This document shows positions 4,474 through 7,303 of a stretch of 7,303 bases of DNA, piece by piece; positions within the stretch are counted from its first letter, which is position 1, and every line of letters begins with the position of its first letter. The position numbers were made by a program, and so were the translations under genes. Under the pieces are notes generated by a model, which was not told the DNA's origin, did not search any database, and worked only from the letters and a program-made list of their open reading frames with translations. Source of the stretch: a bacterium (GTDB taxonomy: Bacteria; Omnitrophota; Gorgyraeia; Velamenicoccales; JABMQK01); assembly GCA_013203265.1 (NCBI GenBank), contig JABMQK010000093.1:1-7303 (forward strand). The letters are read 5' to 3'.

Positions 4474-5920
4474 AAAGGGGAATAAGTCGTTTTTGTCATT
4501 TTTTCTTATATTAGTTTTTTTTCTATTGTTTTCTATTTTTTCTTTTCCTGATTCTGCCTTGGCTGGCCTATCTGAAGATTTGATCGCTCAAGAATCTTGG
4601 AAGAAAATATCACTGGACTTAGAAAGAGCAAGCCTTATTAACGTTTTAAAGGTATTTTCTCAGCAGTCTGGCCTAAATTTTATCGCGGCACAGGAAGTAG
4701 CCAATCTGCCCGTTACTTTATACATGGAGAATGTTCCTATAAGAGCGGCCTTAGATAAGATTTTAGATTCATATGAATTAACCTATGAATTAGATGAAGG
4801 CAGTAATATATTTGTAGTAAAGGAATTAATAAAGCCCGAAGAAATAAAGACTATTACAAGGGTATACGCCTTACAATATGCGCGTATAAATTCTTCGCCA
4901 TTAAATAGTGAATCTTCTGTAAGTACATCCGGTTCGAGTCTTGTCGACGCTTTGAATGACACAATATCATCAGAGGGAAGGATTAGCGAGGATTCTCGCA
5001 CAAATAGCTTAATTATTACTGATTTGCCTATGCGGTTCGAGTCTATCGAAGAGATGATTAGAAAACTCGATGTTCCTATACCTCAGGTGGTGATTGAAGT
5101 AGAATTTATTGATACTACTAAATCGTTACTGGATACTTTAGGGATGCAGTGGTCCGGCAGTTTGTATACTTTGACCCTTGCTAGTCGAGATGGCTTAGCA
5201 TTTCCTTTTCAGTCCTGGAAGAATAGGGATGAGGTAACACAAATCACCACAGGAGCCGTCAGCGTACCAGCCGATTCAGTCTCAGCAACCCTACAGTTAT
5301 TAATGACAGATACTGATACAAGGGTTCTTGCCCGGCCAAAAATTCTTACTTTAAGTAATGAAACGGCTGAAATTAAAATTACTGGAGAAGAAGCCGTAGG
5401 CACTGTTACAACTGTTGATGAATCCGGCAATACAAATACTTCGGCTGAAAGATATGAAGTTGGTGTTTCTTTAAGAGTTACACCAAGTGTAAATGCTTCC
5501 ACCGGAGAAATAACTATGGTTATAGAACCAACCGTTTCTTCAGTTGAAGCCAGTAACTTAAGTGGTTATTTTGATCCTCAAGAGAGGAGCGCAAAGGTTA
5601 CTGTATCAGTTAACAATGGTGAAACGGTAATTATTGGCGGTTTGGTAAGGAAGGATATTTCAGATGTAAGGACAAAGATGCCGATTTTGGGCGACATACC
5701 TTTAATCGGCGCGCTTTTTAGGCATAAGAGCGTCAACGACCAAGACCGCGAACTTTTAGTATTCATTACACCGCGTATCGTAAAGAGTGGAGGAGTCGAT
5801 TTGGCTAAATCAACAGCCAGAGAGGTCTATAATAAGGATATATTAAATCAAAGGGAACAATCCGATTATCAATATCGCAAAGAAGAAATTGATAAGGCAT
5901 TGAGCGTTTGGGATAAATAA
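4445..5920 (+). CDS. pilQ: Type IV pilus secretin PilQ, compact form
   Basis: This 491-residue outer-membrane secretin forms the pore for the pilus fibre. A signal peptide (1-40) has a basic start, a long hydrophobic core and a likely signal peptidase cut after ALA (38-40). A secretin/TonB N-terminal short domain (about 54-126, ISLDLERASLINVLKVFSQQ) follows. Then comes one N1/KH-like domain (about 135-212) with a Ser-rich insertion (150-167), ending in NSLIITDLPMRFESIEEMIRKLDVP. The secretin core (about 213-446) contains QVVIEVEFID, VLARPKILTLSNETAEI, ERYEVGVSLRVTPSV, GETVIIGGLVRK and the signature MPILGDIPLIGALFR (412-426), ending ITPRIV. A charged tail of about 45 residues closes it. It lacks the AMIN domains common in PilQ and is much shorter than PilQ of proteobacteria (around 700 residues). 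No lipobox is seen, so a separate pilotin may be needed. Confidence 0.93.
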   Translation: MKRCMMMNFKKGNKSFLSFFLILVFFLLFSIFSFPDSALAGLSEDLIAQESWKKISLDLERASLINVLKVFSQQSGLNFIAAQEVANLPVTLYMENVPIRAALDKILDSYELTYELDEGSNIFVVKELIKPEEIKTITRVYALQYARINSSPLNSESSVSTSGSSLVDALNDTISSEGRISEDSRTNSLIITDLPMRFESIEEMIRKLDVPIPQVVIEVEFIDTTKSLLDTLGMQWSGSLYTLTLASRDGLAFPFQSWKNRDEVTQITTGAVSVPADSVSATLQLLMTDTDTRVLARPKILTLSNETAEIKITGEEAVGTVTTVDESGNTNTSAERYEVGVSLRVTPSVNASTGEITMVIEPTVSSVEASNLSGYFDPQERSAKVTVSVNNGETVIIGGLVRKDISDVRTKMPILGDIPLIGALFRHKSVNDQDRELLVFITPRIVKSGGVDLAKSTAREVYNKDILNQREQSDYQYRKEEIDKALSVWDK

Positions 5921-5950
5921 ACATAAACTAATATTTATTTATAAAATAAA

Positions 5951-7303
5951 ATGGCAACATATCTTAGACTTGGTGAAATCCTTATAAACGAAGGAATAAT
6001 AACACAAGAACAGTTAGATAAGGCGATAGAGACGCAGCAAAAAGAGGGTACTCGTATAGGAGAAGTTCTTGTTAAGTTAGGCCTTGTCACCGAGCAGGAT
6101 ATAGTTGTAGCTTTAGGAAAACAACTTGTTATACCGTATGTCTCATTAGGTTCTGACTTGCTCAAGCCAGCCCCAGGCCAGCAGCTCGATTTTCTTATAA
6201 CAAAAGAGTTTGCCTTAAAGAATATTGTAATTCCCTTGTCAAAAAATATGAATTCTCTTACCTGCGCGATATTTGATCCATTAGATGTAATTTTGATTGA
6301 CAATATAAGAAAGATGACAAGTTGTGAAGTTAATCTTGTTGTGGCAACCAAGTCAGATATCGAGAAAGCAATTGATAATTTTTATGGTAAAAGAGATTTA
6401 TTAAAAAAAGCAGTAAAGGATTCTTATGGTACCAGTGATGCCTTGATTGAAGAAATTACTTCGGTTGAAGAAGAATTAAGCATTGATAGATTAATAGCCC
6501 GTGCCGAAGAGGCACCGGTAGTCAAACTGGTAGATTTAATCCTAAGACAGGCAATTGATGAACGAGCCTCCGATATACATATAGAGCCTTTTAAAAAACG
6601 TATTAATTTAAGATATAGAATTGATGGTGTTTTACTCGAGATACCTCCTCCGGCGAAACATCTGCACCTGCCCATAATTTCTCGCATAAAGATTCTTTCG
6701 AAGCTTGATATTGCAGAAAAACGCCTGCCACAGGATGGAGGATTTTCCGTAAAATTAAAGGATAGGGCTATTGATTTTCGCGTTTCAGCCATTCCCACTA
6801 TTTACGGTGAGAAGATTGTTATAAGAATACTCGATAAAGGCGCTACAGCGTTAGATTTATCACTGCTCGGTTTTGATAAAAAGCAGCTTGAGGATATAAA
6901 GAAGTCCATTCACAGCCCTTATGGCTTAGTTTTTATTACTGGTCCGACAGGGAGTGGCAAATCAACTACTTTATACGCGGCATTAAATGAAATAAAGTCT
7001 CCCAAAGATAATATAATTACAGTTGAAGATCCTGTTGAGTATCGCCTGGAGGGGGTAAATCAGGTTCAGATAAAGCCAGAGATCGGTTTGACTTTTGCTT
7101 CCGCGTTAAGGTCTTTTTTAAGACAAGATCCAGATATTATGATGGTAGGAGAGGTGAGAGATTTGGAGACGGCACAGATTTGTGTCCGTTCTGCTCTCAC
7201 AGGCCATCTTGTATTAAGCACACTTCATACGAATGACGCATCATCCGCTATTACTCGTCTTGTAGATATAGGAATTGAACCATATCTTTTAATGCCATCT
7301 TTA
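5951..7303 (+). CDS. pilB: PilB/GspE-family assembly ATPase, 3' end missing
   Basis: The frame is open for 451 codons and runs off the right edge. Residues 6-58 hold an MshEN c-di-GMP-binding pattern: two 24-residue motifs (starting R6-L-G and R35-I-G, each ending in Gln at 29 and 58) separated by exactly five residues. The N2 domain includes ASDIHIEP. The ATPase core has Walker A GPTGSGKST (331-339), an Asp box VEDPVEY (358-364), the family signature LRQDPDIMMVGEVRD (390-404) with Walker B, and a His box GHLVLSTLHTNDA (418-430). PilB hexamers power pilus extension from the cytoplasm, docking on PilM and PilC. Position after pilQ and the N-terminal domain favour PilB (extension) over PilT, which lacks such an N-terminal domain. 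The zinc Cys motif and C-terminus lie beyond the window. The ATG at 5951 has no obvious Shine-Dalgarno; it is chosen because the MshEN motif begins five residues later, as is usual. Confidence 0.9.
   Translation, partial: MATYLRLGEILINEGIITQEQLDKAIETQQKEGTRIGEVLVKLGLVTEQDIVVALGKQLVIPYVSLGSDLLKPAPGQQLDFLITKEFALKNIVIPLSKNMNSLTCAIFDPLDVILIDNIRKMTSCEVNLVVATKSDIEKAIDNFYGKRDLLKKAVKDSYGTSDALIEEITSVEEELSIDRLIARAEEAPVVKLVDLILRQAIDERASDIHIEPFKKRINLRYRIDGVLLEIPPPAKHLHLPIISRIKILSKLDIAEKRLPQDGGFSVKLKDRAIDFRVSAIPTIYGEKIVIRILDKGATALDLSLLGFDKKQLEDIKKSIHSPYGLVFITGPTGSGKSTTLYAALNEIKSPKDNIITVEDPVEYRLEGVNQVQIKPEIGLTFASALRSFLRQDPDIMMVGEVRDLETAQICVRSALTGHLVLSTLHTNDASSAITRLVDIGIEPYLLMPSL

Overview
The window reads as a piece of an AT-rich chromosome from a Gram-negative (diderm) bacterium. 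The strongest reason is an outer-membrane secretin inside a type IV pilus / type II secretion-like gene cluster. The mix of a fused PilM-PilN protein, a very compact secretin, a small excisionase-type HTH gene at the operon head and GC-richer hairpin repeats between genes suggests an uncultivated lineage such as Candidatus Omnitrophota. That placement is an impression from gene style, not a demonstrated assignment.

Left part (1-754): a good sigma-70-like promoter (26-54) precedes a small winged-helix protein gene (99-299). A perfect 10-bp hairpin follows, and then a short gene (407-754) for a PilX/GspK-like minor pilin with a typical N-terminal hydrophobic helix.

Middle part (755-1610): about 850 bases with no credible gene but much structure. 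It holds three tandem hairpins (833-945), two of them capped by GAA triloops. Next come a large palindrome whose 13-base arm CCCCGTTAGAGAA also occurs at 351-363, and a second large palindrome (1067-1126). A stretch at 1350-1508 can be folded by eye into a branched RNA closed by a long-range stem. The hairpin block looks visibly richer in G+C than the flanking genes, which suggests a mobile or repeat-derived element.

Right part (1612-7303): a near-consensus promoter (TTGACA, 17-base spacer, TTTAAT) with a 7-bp dyad in its spacer drives a 58-codon excisionase-family HTH gene (1681-1857). This is followed in tight order by pilM-pilN (fused), pilO, pilP, pilQ and the start of pilB, all on the + strand. 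Together they encode the inner-membrane alignment complex (PilMN/O/P), the outer-membrane pore (PilQ) and the assembly ATPase (PilB-like). PilB carries an intact tandem c-di-GMP-binding-type MshEN motif and runs off the right edge. The HTH protein is the obvious candidate regulator of the operon, and c-di-GMP is a candidate signal for the motor.
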